IMG/VR virus record: IMGVR_UViG_3300017605_000626
Span: 64,001 to 124,036 of that record
Strand: one strand, 5' to 3'
Origin: a virus
Length of the DNA stretch: 60,036 nucleotides
The notes below the pieces were generated by a model, which was not told where the DNA came from, did not search any database, and saw nothing but the letters and a program-made list of their open reading frames with translations. A program made the translations under genes and the position numbers. Shown in pieces: positions 45,310-53,104 of the stretch (within the stretch, counting starts at the first letter, position 1; each line of letters starts with the position of its first letter).

Positions 45310-45452
45310 TTATATTCCATTATCTCTTTTTCTGCTTCTTTTATTTTAATCTTTTCTTTCTTGTTCTTAAGAATTCTAGTAGGTTTTACATGAAGTAAAG
45401 CTCTACTAATTGATTTAATGTGTTTTGTACGATTGAAGGTTTTATTTTTCAT
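45306..45452 (-). CDS. 48-residue lysine-rich protein
   Basis: A frame that starts one base after the upstream stop region (TAGTATG) and ends overlapping the ATG of the 2-epimerase gene (ATGA). The peptide, MKNKTFNRTKHIKSISRALL and on, is very basic. The snug fit between two genes argues that it is translated. It may bind nucleic acid; function unknown. Confidence 0.5.
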   Translation of the reverse strand: MKNKTFNRTKHIKSISRALLHVKPTRILKNKKEKIKIKEAEKEIMEYK

Positions 45453-45453
45453 A

Positions 45454-45726
45454 CTAGTTAATATATTCTGTTTTAGTATTTTGCAATATCTTAAATTGTT
45501 CTAATTCTATCATAGTGCGAAGATAAAGTCCATCACATAACATTAATAATTCTTTTTGCATAGATTTGGAACGACACATTGATAATAGTATCAACTGTAA
45601 ACTTTCGCTATAACCTTGATAAAACTCAACACTTTTTTCTTTAGGAAATTTTAGTTCGACAAAGGCTTTTATGTTTGTATCAATTTTTTCCCAAGTCTCT
45701 CTTAGAACATTCAGGATAGTTGTCAT
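45454..45726 (-). CDS. Small helical protein of unknown function
   Basis: The 90 residues are predicted helical (TILNVLRETWEKIDTNIKAF onward) with no membrane segment or metal motif. It shares one base with the stop of the GT6 gene. Function unknown. Confidence 0.5.
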   Translation of the reverse strand: MTTILNVLRETWEKIDTNIKAFVELKFPKEKSVEFYQGYSESLQLILLSMCRSKSMQKELLMLCDGLYLRTMIELEQFKILQNTKTEYIN

Positions 45727-46472
45727 TAATCTTCTTTCCTTAATTCACTGTGATTTTTGTTTAATGCTATTATTCTTTTTTTGAATGGAAGATTCCATTT
45801 TATATGTTCACTATCCTCTGGATAAATATAGCCACTATCTAATGTTTTAACTTCTTGATCAATTAGATATCTATTAAAATAACTTTCATCGTGCCACTTT
45901 GCTATAATATTAACACATTCATCTAAGGCCAGCATTGTGGATATTTCTTGGCACATTGATAAGTATTTAGCAGAAGAAGCGCCATTGAATCCCCCTGCCC
46001 AATATGTTTTTCTTTGGGCTGGTGATACAAAAGCGACGGAAGACATACTTGTTTCCCAATCTCCACCGCCCTGATAATATCCGGGATGTTTTACAGCAAC
46101 TATTTGATTAGGGTTATCTGGTAATACCTCTTCATCTATAATAGACTCTACTTTCATATCCGCATCTATGTAGTACAGATAGTCAAAGTTCTTTAGATGT
46201 TCTTTGTGTTTATTAAAGATATTATAGCGATGTAGCGTCATGTATGGCCAAGGTTTATGTGTTACTTCAAACGCACTAACATGTACTCTATTATTACAAT
46301 TTTTTGCGGTGTGTTCTTTGAAGTTATATATTTGGCTATACGGAGCATCTGTGAATAACATTAATCCAATTCTATGTTCAGGTAAAAAATTAGTAGCAAT
46401 AGACGTAAATAGAGGGTTTATAAAATCATTGTATCCTCTTGTTGCTATAACTAATATTCCTATCTTTTTCAT
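45726..46472 (-). CDS. GT6-family glycosyltransferase (ABO blood-group transferase homologue)
   Basis: The 248 residues carry the GT6 catalytic core: a start strand IGILVIATRGYNDFINPLF, HRIGLMLFTD, KPWPYMTLHRYNIF, the metal motif YYIDADMKV (D103, D105), KHPGYYQ, WAGGFNGAS, and the diagnostic WHDESYFNRYL at 193-203, ending with LNKNHSELR. The same blocks occur in human ABO transferase (DVDM, HPGFYG, GGFFGG, WHDESHLNKYL, KNH). GT6 enzymes add Gal or GalNAc in alpha-1,3 linkage, usually to fucosylated galactose. Bacterial members often have NxN at the metal site; this one has DxD. An alpha-1,2-fucosyltransferase gene lies 1.8 kb upstream. Confidence 0.88.
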   Translation of the reverse strand: MKKIGILVIATRGYNDFINPLFTSIATNFLPEHRIGLMLFTDAPYSQIYNFKEHTAKNCNNRVHVSAFEVTHKPWPYMTLHRYNIFNKHKEHLKNFDYLYYIDADMKVESIIDEEVLPDNPNQIVAVKHPGYYQGGGDWETSMSSVAFVSPAQRKTYWAGGFNGASSAKYLSMCQEISTMLALDECVNIIAKWHDESYFNRYLIDQEVKTLDSGYIYPEDSEHIKWNLPFKKRIIALNKNHSELRKED

Positions 46473-46483
46473 TTACTAGTTCC

Positions 46484-47401
46484 TTAGTCCGTTCTATCTG
46501 CTGATAATTCAAATCTTATTGGTTCTATATTTTCTAATCTATCTACATAAAATTGACTTTCATTTATAGAATACTTACTAGTTGATTTTTTATTTGCTTT
46601 TTCTTTTTTCTTAGGCTCATCTGTATAATAGTTAAACAACTTTTTCCAAAAATAATCTTTTTGAGTTTTGTTGTTATTTTCCTCTGGATTGAAGTACCAG
46701 AAGGCTCCAATATTTTTTATTGTAATTCCACTAGGAAATGAATTGCTCATTTCATTTCCAAGAAACATTGGTAAATCATGGGTTGATCTGTTTATATCCA
46801 TGCTGCGCCAATAATTTGCATAGACTTTAGGGTTGTTTTTAAAATAAACATAGAATAATCCGCCAGGTTTTAATTGGCATCCTTTTATTTTTGCACTTCT
46901 AGCGTCTAATTCGTATACATTAGAATGATCGTGAGCTAATACTAATCTTGGCCAGATATACGTGTACTTTTCTGTGGTTATTGCCAATCCTTCTATTGAG
47001 GATCTGTTATTTATAGAGTATTGGTTTGATAATTTTAAAGCAGAATAAGCTAGAAAATTAGCATCTAATATTAAGTTGTTTCTTTCGTTAGAACATAGAT
47101 TTTGTACAACGTAATTAAAGGCTCTTTCGTATGTTATTGTGTTTTTACAATAAAATTGTTTTGGAACATTGATTATGTCCGTGAATTTAGATGTGTCTCC
47201 CCATACTTGGTATTTATTATACAGTTCTGCTGATAACTTTTCATACTTCTCCTCCATTCCTTCCTCTTCTGGCAGGGCTTTAATTAAGAAAGATCTTACG
47301 TTAAATTTAGTATGTACTTTAAGAGTTATAACTTGCATTATAGCTCTTTCAAGTTCTTCTAAACTAAGGAGAATTGTAAAAGAATCTGCTGCTGATGACA
47401 T
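46484..47401 (-). CDS. Unknown protein between glycosyltransferases
   Basis: I do not recognise this 305-residue protein. It has a helical N-terminal third, a central alpha/beta part (NLILDANFLAYSALKLSNQY, YIWPRLVLAHDHSNVYELDA) and a C-terminal aromatic segment (GAFWYFNPEE) before a Lys-rich tail. Its place between GT6 and GT-A genes suggests a glycan-related function, perhaps a divergent transferase, but I see no DxD or Rossmann loop. Confidence 0.5.
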   Translation of the reverse strand: MSSAADSFTILLSLEELERAIMQVITLKVHTKFNVRSFLIKALPEEEGMEEKYEKLSAELYNKYQVWGDTSKFTDIINVPKQFYCKNTITYERAFNYVVQNLCSNERNNLILDANFLAYSALKLSNQYSINNRSSIEGLAITTEKYTYIWPRLVLAHDHSNVYELDARSAKIKGCQLKPGGLFYVYFKNNPKVYANYWRSMDINRSTHDLPMFLGNEMSNSFPSGITIKNIGAFWYFNPEENNNKTQKDYFWKKLFNYYTDEPKKKEKANKKSTSKYSINESQFYVDRLENIEPIRFELSADRTD

Positions 47402-47404
47402 TTA

Positions 47405-48253
47405 TTATAGAACCTCATTCATCCAGTAATTTAAGAAAGCCACTTTTCTAGTAAAATATGATTGATCACTACTGTCCCAATTAGATCCTCTACCAAAATG
47501 CAACCAAGCATTATCTATAATCCAGAATTTAAATGCAGGATCATGCAGATGTTGAATAGATTTGGGTATTTTGTTGCCCACATCTAAATTCAAAGAATAT
47601 TCGTCTGGTTCTAGATGAGAATCTTTTATTAGGAAATGCAGCATAGCTCCAGAATCGAAAGGCTTATATCCTGCATTGAATTTTCTCCAGTATTCATCCC
47701 ATGTAAAACCATGTTCTTCGTCACAGATAAAGAAATCATTGGTTTCAGCATGAATCATGGCACCACGGAAATCGACAGATTTATATAGTCCATACATTCT
47801 AAATATAGGACCATTAAATACTATAAGTCCTGGCCAAAGATATGTTATTTCTTCACTGCCTTGTTTAAGCCCACACATATAGTAATCTAATTTACGGGTT
47901 ACTACACTAGGTTTTGTTATAGGAAATATGTCAAAATCAACTATGATATCACAAGTACTGTTTTTGTTTGGTACTATATTTCTAAATATCCAATTTAAAC
48001 TTTCTTGGTGTGATGTTCCAACTCTATCAAATTTGTTGTGTGTGGGTCTTATACATTCAATACCTCTTTCATTACAGTATGAGAAAATATGGTTGGCTTC
48101 ATTATCATTTCTGCCGTTGTTTATTACAACGAAGTTTACTACATTCTTTTCGCCGCCTTCTTTTGAAGGCATAGTAAGAAATTTATCAAATGATTTTAGT
48201 TGTAAGTCTAAAAAAGTTGTATTTATTAGGGTAGAGTAGACTGTATATTCCAT
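47405..48253 (-). CDS. GT-A glycosyltransferase, paralogue of 38364-39224
   Basis: The 282 residues have a GT-A architecture with the DxD in CDIIVDFDIFPITKPS near residue 105, LWPGLIVFNGP in the acceptor region and WLHFGRGSNWDSSDQS at the C-terminus. These match DGDIF, YITPTIVFLNM and LHYCRSSGWNPKES in the protein encoded at 38364-39224, so they share ancestry. Donor and acceptor are unknown. Confidence 0.75.
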   Translation of the reverse strand: MEYTVYSTLINTTFLDLQLKSFDKFLTMPSKEGGEKNVVNFVVINNGRNDNEANHIFSYCNERGIECIRPTHNKFDRVGTSHQESLNWIFRNIVPNKNSTCDIIVDFDIFPITKPSVVTRKLDYYMCGLKQGSEEITYLWPGLIVFNGPIFRMYGLYKSVDFRGAMIHAETNDFFICDEEHGFTWDEYWRKFNAGYKPFDSGAMLHFLIKDSHLEPDEYSLNLDVGNKIPKSIQHLHDPAFKFWIIDNAWLHFGRGSNWDSSDQSYFTRKVAFLNYWMNEVL

Positions 48254-48256
48254 AGG

Positions 48257-49081
48257 TTAGGGCATTAACATCGTTCCAGGATAATATAAATCATGTTTGG
48301 TAGGGCCTTTAGGACCAAACCATTTAGCGGGGGTTACTACTAATTTATTAGCGTGATCACTAAGCCATGATCCCCACCAGCTAAAAGAGCTGTTAGCCAT
48401 AATATGATACTTACATTTAGACATTACATAAAGAGATTTGATATCACTCTTTTCATTTATAGGTATGTAGTTACAGTTTGGGAAAGATTCTTTAAACCAT
48501 CTTTCAGTAAAGTACATATCATCTGAAAATAAAAGAAACATTTTAGCTTTGGTTGTGCCGTTGGTTAGAGTTTTTACAAAATTAACCGCTTTTTTGTAGT
48601 AATCCGTTTTAATTAAATTGGTGTGGTATTCCTCTAAATCTAGGTAATCTCCGCGCCTCACATGTAGGGACACTAAAGTTATATCATCGTGGTTTAATAT
48701 AGGATTATTTTCATGTATAATTTTTCTTAGCACTGGTAATAAAGAAAACGTATTTCTTATTTCTTCTTTACAATCTTTGAAGTATTTTTCAGATTGAAAG
48801 TAACCCATTAGATCATAGTTAAATGATCTGTCGCTAAGATCTAGGTGTTTATAACTAAAATCCGCCTCTCTTACTATTTTGTACCCTTGATAATCAAGAG
48901 ATTTTTCATGATATTGTTCTAGATTAGGCAATCCATTTTCGAAATATACGCCATAGTTCCAAATAGGGAAGTAGGCATCTTTCTTATTTGCTCTAGCTAG
49001 ACCTATTGTTGACGCAATTTCGAATAAACAATTGCCGAGGCGGCCCATCTTACCTAAACGAGAGAATGTAACGATTGACAT
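48257..49081 (-). CDS. GT11 alpha-1,2-fucosyltransferase
   Basis: The 274 residues show the GT11 motifs: GRLGNCLFEIASTIGLAR at the N-terminus, VSLHVRRGDYLDLE (the HxRRGD GDP-fucose site), LLFSDDMYFTERWF, and MSKCKYHIMANSSFSWWGSW followed by VTPAKWFG. The family transfers L-fucose from GDP-fucose in alpha-1,2 linkage, typically to galactose. No GDP-fucose synthesis genes are in the window, so the donor would come from the host or from genes elsewhere. Confidence 0.9.
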   Translation of the reverse strand: MSIVTFSRLGKMGRLGNCLFEIASTIGLARANKKDAYFPIWNYGVYFENGLPNLEQYHEKSLDYQGYKIVREADFSYKHLDLSDRSFNYDLMGYFQSEKYFKDCKEEIRNTFSLLPVLRKIIHENNPILNHDDITLVSLHVRRGDYLDLEEYHTNLIKTDYYKKAVNFVKTLTNGTTKAKMFLLFSDDMYFTERWFKESFPNCNYIPINEKSDIKSLYVMSKCKYHIMANSSFSWWGSWLSDHANKLVVTPAKWFGPKGPTKHDLYYPGTMLMP

Positions 49082-49087
49082 TGTGTT

Positions 49088-49357
49088 TTACTCTTCATCA
49101 ATTTTTATTTTTGTTAAGTCTGGTAGTGTAATGTATGGTATAGAGTATTTTCCAGTGCCACAATCTAATGATAATCTTTCTTCTGTATTTAAAACGTCGT
49201 TGTTTCCCGCAAGTTCAAATTTTAAATACCTGTTACAATCACAACTAAAATTACCTTCTTGCCATAAGAAGAAAGAGCCGTCTTCCCACTCAAAGTCTGA
49301 TGTATAGTTTCTAATTTCTTTTGTTAGGTTATTTTTAATAGTGACTATGTATGGCAT
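49088..49357 (-). CDS. Small protein with W-x-x-G-x-FSCDCNR motif
   Basis: The 89 residues contain DGSFFLWQEGNFSCDCNRYL, a short motif I associate with uncharacterised viral and bacterial proteins next to glycosyltransferases. It is beta-rich with no membrane segment. The role is unknown. Confidence 0.55.
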   Translation of the reverse strand: MPYIVTIKNNLTKEIRNYTSDFEWEDGSFFLWQEGNFSCDCNRYLKFELAGNNDVLNTEERLSLDCGTGKYSIPYITLPDLTKIKIDEE

Positions 49358-49551
49358 GATGAATTTGATTCCTCTTTTGTTGTATTTTCTTTAGGTGGCA
49401 ACTCCTGTAATCTAAGGCAGGTGCACGGGTGCTTGGTTTTAGTTACTAAGTTCGTGCCAATAAATCCTCTACCGTGGCAAAGATGGCAATTACTTCTTGG
49501 CACAATAACGTGTTTTTCTGGATTATAGCCATGTAAGAAGTTCTTATTCAT
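49345..49551 (-). CDS. Small zinc-binding protein (half DnaJ-type finger)
   Basis: The 68 residues contain NCHLCHGRGFIGT and HPCTCLRL, i.e. one CxxCxGxG and one CxC pair that could build a single zinc site, similar to half of a DnaJ zinc finger. It overlaps the next gene by 13 bases and shares one base with the endonuclease stop. Confidence 0.6.
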   Translation of the reverse strand: MNKNFLHGYNPEKHVIVPRSNCHLCHGRGFIGTNLVTKTKHPCTCLRLQELPPKENTTKEESNSSCHT

Positions 49552-50258
49552 TAGATTTTATTTAACCTCGCAAATTTACCAAAATATTTTACCGCAGCCT
49601 CATTGTATGCTTGTGCAGCTTCTATTTCTGTTTTAAATCTACCTAGACTAATTCTTTTATAGTTTAATCCAATTTGTGATACCCAAGTTTTATATGTTTT
49701 ACACCACCACACGCCTTTGTATTTACTTGTAATGAGTTTCTTTCCTTTATAATTTTGTTTTTCTTTGTTCTGTGAATTTTGTAAGTTAGTGGCCTCCCTT
49801 AAATTTTCTTTTCTATTGTCTAAACCATTACCATTTTTATGGTCTACCTGTTTGTCTGTAGTTATTAGTAAGCGGTGTAATTTTACATGATATCCTTTTG
49901 ATTCAGATTGAACATAGAATTTAATATTGTTTTGGTAGTTGTAGTTAGCCATTAAATACCATCTATAATCTTTTACCTTATCATAATCTTCTTTATCAAT
50001 TAGGCAAATTTTTTGGCCATGCTTAGGCGACTTAATTATAATTCCTATAGTTTTATTGTCAATTTCTACTATATTATTTACATGTATTTTCCCACATGAC
50101 TTTGTACTTCCATCTTTTAGGGAATCGCTCCTTACTACTGTTTTATTGCCACAAGTACATAGACAATTCCATCTTTGGCGGCCATTTTGATCAGTGTGGC
50201 TGTAACCTAATACTTTTAAAAAGCCAAATTTTTTACCTGTTAGATCTTTAAATTTCAT
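49551..50258 (-). CDS. HNH-AP2 homing endonuclease
   Basis: The 235-residue protein has an N-terminal zinc module (FGFLKVLGYSH, CLCTCGNK, SCGK), a central HNH nuclease (HRLLITTDKQVDHKNGNGLD, NLREAT) and a C-terminal AP2 DNA-binding domain (SKYKGVWWCKTYKTWVSQ, AAQAYNEAAVKYFGKFARLN). This is the classical HNH-AP2 mobile endonuclease. A decayed copy of its last 24 codons lies about 1.8 kb away at 51322-51396. Confidence 0.88.
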   Translation of the reverse strand: MKFKDLTGKKFGFLKVLGYSHTDQNGRQRWNCLCTCGNKTVVRSDSLKDGSTKSCGKIHVNNIVEIDNKTIGIIIKSPKHGQKICLIDKEDYDKVKDYRWYLMANYNYQNNIKFYVQSESKGYHVKLHRLLITTDKQVDHKNGNGLDNRKENLREATNLQNSQNKEKQNYKGKKLITSKYKGVWWCKTYKTWVSQIGLNYKRISLGRFKTEIEAAQAYNEAAVKYFGKFARLNKI

Positions 50259-50836
50259 TTTTGACCTCTTAATGCTTTATAGTATTCTACGTTGTCGTGT
50301 CCTTTTCTATCTTTCAGAATTTCCATTAATTCTACTTCCGAGAAAGGCTCAGCCCTCCCTAATATTTCTATAGCACTATCAATACCTACATCCATAGATC
50401 TTCTTTCTGGAAAGAGATCATTTAATAACTTTTCTCTGTTGTTGTGCATATGCCCATAAAAATGGTATGAACCATGATGCGACTTGTCCCAGAATATCAT
50501 AGGGTAATGACAACACACTGCTAATGCCCCATTAAATAGTTTAAATGTTTTAGACTCTATTAGATTTGGGCCAAATGTTTGTCTGCTCTTTTGTTTGTTA
50601 TCATGATTTCCCAATATGAATATTACATTTTTGCATTTTATTTGCATTCTATGCTTTGCTGGATTTTTCCAAGAGAAATCACCAATGATAACCAGAGTAT
50701 CTTTAGGCCCCACCTTATTATTTATATTTTCCATTACTACTTTAGCATGTTCTTCGGGATTAGTAAAGCCTTTTCTGCCTAATTTAGTAATCAGATTATC
50801 ATGTTCTAGGTGTAAGTCCGCCGAAAAGAATAACAT
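50255..50836 (-). CDS. Calcineurin-like metallophosphoesterase
   Basis: The 193 residues carry the metallophosphoesterase ligands in order: FSADLHLEH (DxH), VIIGDFSW (GD), FILGNHDNK (GNHD), VCCHYPM (H) and FYGHMHNN (GHxH). The family hydrolyses phosphomono- or diesters, including dinucleotides and nucleic acid ends. The substrate is unknown. Its stop overlaps the endonuclease start by four bases (ATGA type). Confidence 0.85.
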   Translation of the reverse strand: MLFFSADLHLEHDNLITKLGRKGFTNPEEHAKVVMENINNKVGPKDTLVIIGDFSWKNPAKHRMQIKCKNVIFILGNHDNKQKSRQTFGPNLIESKTFKLFNGALAVCCHYPMIFWDKSHHGSYHFYGHMHNNREKLLNDLFPERRSMDVGIDSAIEILGRAEPFSEVELMEILKDRKGHDNVEYYKALRGQK

Positions 50837-50837
50837 A

Positions 50838-51071
50838 TTATTCCTGTTTGTTTTGTGCTTCTATTTCTTTCTCTTCTTCAATTCTTTTTAGCTGCGTTGT
50901 TAGGTTGCCTATGATATCAATATGAGAAAACAATATATCAATGGTTTGGTCATTTACTTTTAACAAACTATTTGAATGTTCAATTAAGCCTTTAATATTT
51001 TTCTTTAAACATTCATTTTCGTATGTAACTTCTTCGATCTTCTTCTCTAAAGCTGCTGTAGATTCTGACAT
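50838..51071 (-). CDS. Short coiled-coil protein
   Basis: The 77 residues form a nearly continuous coiled coil (ALEKKIEEVTYENECLKKNI) with acidic C-terminus. It overlaps the next gene stop by one base. No other feature is visible. Confidence 0.5.
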   Translation of the reverse strand: MSESTAALEKKIEEVTYENECLKKNIKGLIEHSNSLLKVNDQTIDILFSHIDIIGNLTTQLKRIEEEKEIEAQNKQE

Positions 51072-51325
51072 TATTCCATTTCCTCTTCTTTTTGTCTTCG
51101 TCTTTTATCTTCTTTTTCTTTTAGTTCTGTTAAATTTCTTACTTTATTTTTTCTAAGAATTTCATTATATTCATAATCATCCCACCAACGAATATCTTTT
51201 GTAAAACCACAACCAGAGCAAATTATATTATTTTCATCTACACGATAAGTTAATTTTCCTTTATTTATCTCTTTACAACAAGAGCCGCCACACACTTGTT
51301 TAGTGTCACATTTAGGACAATTCAT
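51071..51325 (-). CDS. Zinc-ribbon protein with charged C-terminal helix
   Basis: The 84 residues have an N-terminal NCPKCDTKQVCGGSCC cluster, a second ICSGCG pair and a long Lys/Glu helix (KEKEDKRRRQKEEEME). Its ATG overlaps the TGA of the decayed AP2 fragment upstream. Probably a nucleic-acid-associated small protein. Confidence 0.6.
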   Translation of the reverse strand: MNCPKCDTKQVCGGSCCKEINKGKLTYRVDENNIICSGCGFTKDIRWWDDYEYNEILRKNKVRNLTELKEKEDKRRRQKEEEME

Positions 51326-51396
51326 ATTTTATTTAAATTAGCAAATTCACCAAAATATTTAATAGCTGCTCCATTATATGCCTGTGCAGCTTCTAC
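51322..51396 (-). pseudogene. Relic of an HNH-AP2 endonuclease (C-terminal end only)
   Basis: Translated on the - strand this 75-base segment ends AYNGAAIKYFGEFANLNKI and a stop, differing at few positions from AYNEAAVKYFGKFARLNKI at the end of the intact endonuclease at 49551. The similarity is also clear at DNA level. It begins right after the GT25 stop and has no start of its own. It is a scar of a former homing endonuclease insertion or a recombination by-product. Confidence 0.8.
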
Positions 51397-51397
51397 A

Positions 51398-52060
51398 TTA
51401 TTTAATACAATCCTCATAACTTACAATTTTTTCCTGAATGTCACTATAGGATTTTCTTTGTGAAACTAGGGCAGGATAGAATGAATAAGCTTTAATTTGA
51501 TTGTTGTCTTGAAGTTCAGCGTACATAATATCAAGTTGTTTATTTATATTCTCTGCCCAATTATCATTTTTACCTTTTATTTTGTTTATTATAACAGAAT
51601 AGGCCGAGCTTTTCAATGCATAAGCACTAGTGGTAAGTGACCAATTACATTTCATTACAAATTTATTTATAAGATGATCTCTTTTTCTTGTCCAACTAAT
51701 TTCATTGTGGTTGCTTCCCAAGTATAGTTGTTGCCAGTTATTAGGCACTAATTTATATCTTTCAGAGAAGTAGAAATCTATGCCTGGGTTTATCAGTGCG
51801 TCATCTTCTAGTATTAAAACAGAATCTAACTTCATAAGTTGTGCTAGTTCTATTATTTGGAGATGGCTTACTATGCATCCTATTTCTGCTGGTTTCAATC
51901 CCTTAGTAAAACCCCAAGGATTCCCTTTAACAGCTATTCTTCTTGTAGCTTTTATGCCTAGCTTATCTAGCTGTGCTTCCATTTGCTGGCGTCTGTCAGT
52001 GCGGTGCTCTAGGTTTATATAGAATATATGGGGGAAGTACCTGTTTAAGATTGAAGACAT
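51398..52060 (-). CDS. GT25-family glycosyltransferase
   Basis: The 220 residues show the GT25 pattern: IFYINLEHRTDRRQQM at the N-terminus, GCIVSHLQIIELA, SVLILEDDALINPG (the acidic metal motif) and LYLGSNHNE. This family contains LPS beta-galactosyltransferases and collagen galactosyltransferases. The protein ends at a TAA immediately followed by the endonuclease relic, so its own C-terminus may have been altered by that event. Confidence 0.85.
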   Translation of the reverse strand: MSSILNRYFPHIFYINLEHRTDRRQQMEAQLDKLGIKATRRIAVKGNPWGFTKGLKPAEIGCIVSHLQIIELAQLMKLDSVLILEDDALINPGIDFYFSERYKLVPNNWQQLYLGSNHNEISWTRKRDHLINKFVMKCNWSLTTSAYALKSSAYSVIINKIKGKNDNWAENINKQLDIMYAELQDNNQIKAYSFYPALVSQRKSYSDIQEKIVSYEDCIK

Positions 52061-52185
52061 TTATATCTTTTTGATTTCTTTTGTTTATCTAATTCTTTGT
52101 CTAAGGAATCTTGAATCCTTGCCAATACTTTTTTTGCTTTGTTATTAATTTTAGCTTTAGTTAATTTTGGGTTTCTTTTTACCAA
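52045..52185 (-). CDS. 46-residue basic protein with TTG start
   Basis: A TTG start inside the last codons of the endolysin gene is preceded by AAAGGAA at five bases. The frame encodes a lysine-rich peptide (VKRNPKLTKAKINNKAKKVL onward) and ends just inside the GT25 gene. The fit between two genes and the good ribosome site support translation, but the small size leaves doubt. Confidence 0.4.
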   Translation of the reverse strand: MVKRNPKLTKAKINNKAKKVLARIQDSLDKELDKQKKSKRYKCLQS

Positions 52186-52616
52186 GTTGGTTCCTTTCCG
52201 GCTCTAGCATCTCTCCATGTAAACTGTGGTGGTTCTAAATGTGGAGTATCTTTCTTTCTTCCGGGCCAATCTCCACCCCAAGCTAGCCCATATGATTTGG
52301 CAATTTGTGCAAATCGTCTAAAGAATTCTTCATTCCAAAAAACTTCTTTGCCTTTTCTGAAAGCAAAATCAACAGCAAAAGAAGGTTTATAGTTATGTAA
52401 GCTTTGATAAGCTTCAGCATGTGTGACAATTGGACCTGGTTTTGTTCTGCCTTGTGCATAAAGTTCTGTTTGTTCTTCTGGACTTCTGTATGTGCATGTT
52501 ATAAATACGTCTGGAAGCTCTGGTTCTATATTTCTTAATTTGTTCCAACCTTCTACCGCCTTAAGCCACCGAGATACTATTTCAGGGTGTAGATCCTCTA
52601 GTTTTCTTGATGCCAT
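52179..52616 (-). CDS. Endolysin, M15-type L-Ala-D-Glu / D-Ala-D-Ala peptidase
   Basis: I start at the ATG 52616 (MASRKLEDLHPE), which has GGGAG eight bases upstream; a GTG five codons earlier contains that ribosome site itself. The 145 residues match VanY/M15 peptidases: VFITCTYRSPEEQTELYAQG, VTHAEAYQSLHNYKPSFAVD with zinc-ligand His and Asp, LAWGGDWPG and DTPHLEP with the last His. Such enzymes cut peptide bonds of peptidoglycan at the end of infection. There is no cell-wall-binding domain. No holin is adjacent. Confidence 0.85.
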   Translation of the reverse strand: MASRKLEDLHPEIVSRWLKAVEGWNKLRNIEPELPDVFITCTYRSPEEQTELYAQGRTKPGPIVTHAEAYQSLHNYKPSFAVDFAFRKGKEVFWNEEFFRRFAQIAKSYGLAWGGDWPGRKKDTPHLEPPQFTWRDARAGKEPTW

Positions 52617-52833
52617 TACTTCTTCTCCCACGTAGTTTTTGTTCTACGATATTAAGATTTTTACTGTAGTATGTTAGCTTTTCCTCTATTTCTTGTGAAG
52701 AAAATTGAACGCCGCCATACCTTAACTTATTGTCTATTAATATAGCCCAATCTGATGTGTTGACTACGGGCATTATAACTATATACTTATATTTCTTTGA
52801 ATCAATAATTTTAAAAAGCCTTGGTTGTCTCAT
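52582..52833 (-). CDS. Small alpha/beta protein of unknown function
   Basis: The 83 residues (RLFKIIDSKKYKYIVIMPVV, WAILIDNKLRYGG) start with a short beta-meander and end in a basic tail. It overlaps both neighbours, by 35 bases on the endolysin side, so translation coupling is likely. Function unknown. Confidence 0.5.
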   Translation of the reverse strand: MRQPRLFKIIDSKKYKYIVIMPVVNTSDWAILIDNKLRYGGVQFSSQEIEEKLTYYSKNLNIVEQKLRGRRSNGIKKTRGSTP

Positions 52834-53104
52834 TCTCTACTTTCAATAGACTTTTCTTTGTGGGTATAATTTTTTCTATGTCCCATACAGGCCCTGTTTC
52901 TATAAAGTTTTCTACTAGAATATCTGCGTCTGTAACTATACTAGTTACTTTAGTTATTGTATATATTCTTTTAACATCATTGATGAATAGTGCGTGTAGT
53001 CCCACCTTGAGCTCAGGAGTGTTTATTAACCATTCTTGTCTATGGTCTAGAACGTCATCATCAAAATTTTCAAATTCAACTAATATAGCTTGTTTATTAA
53101 TCAT
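52811..53104 (-). CDS. Small beta-rich protein of unknown function
   Basis: The 97 residues include DVLDHRQEWLINTPELKVGL and GLHALFINDVKRIYTITKVT, suggestive of a small SH3- or OB-like barrel. No conserved motif is recognised. It overlaps the HD-domain gene by eight bases. Confidence 0.5.
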   Translation of the reverse strand: MINKQAILVEFENFDDDVLDHRQEWLINTPELKVGLHALFINDVKRIYTITKVTSIVTDADILVENFIETGPVWDIEKIIPTKKSLLKVENETTKAF

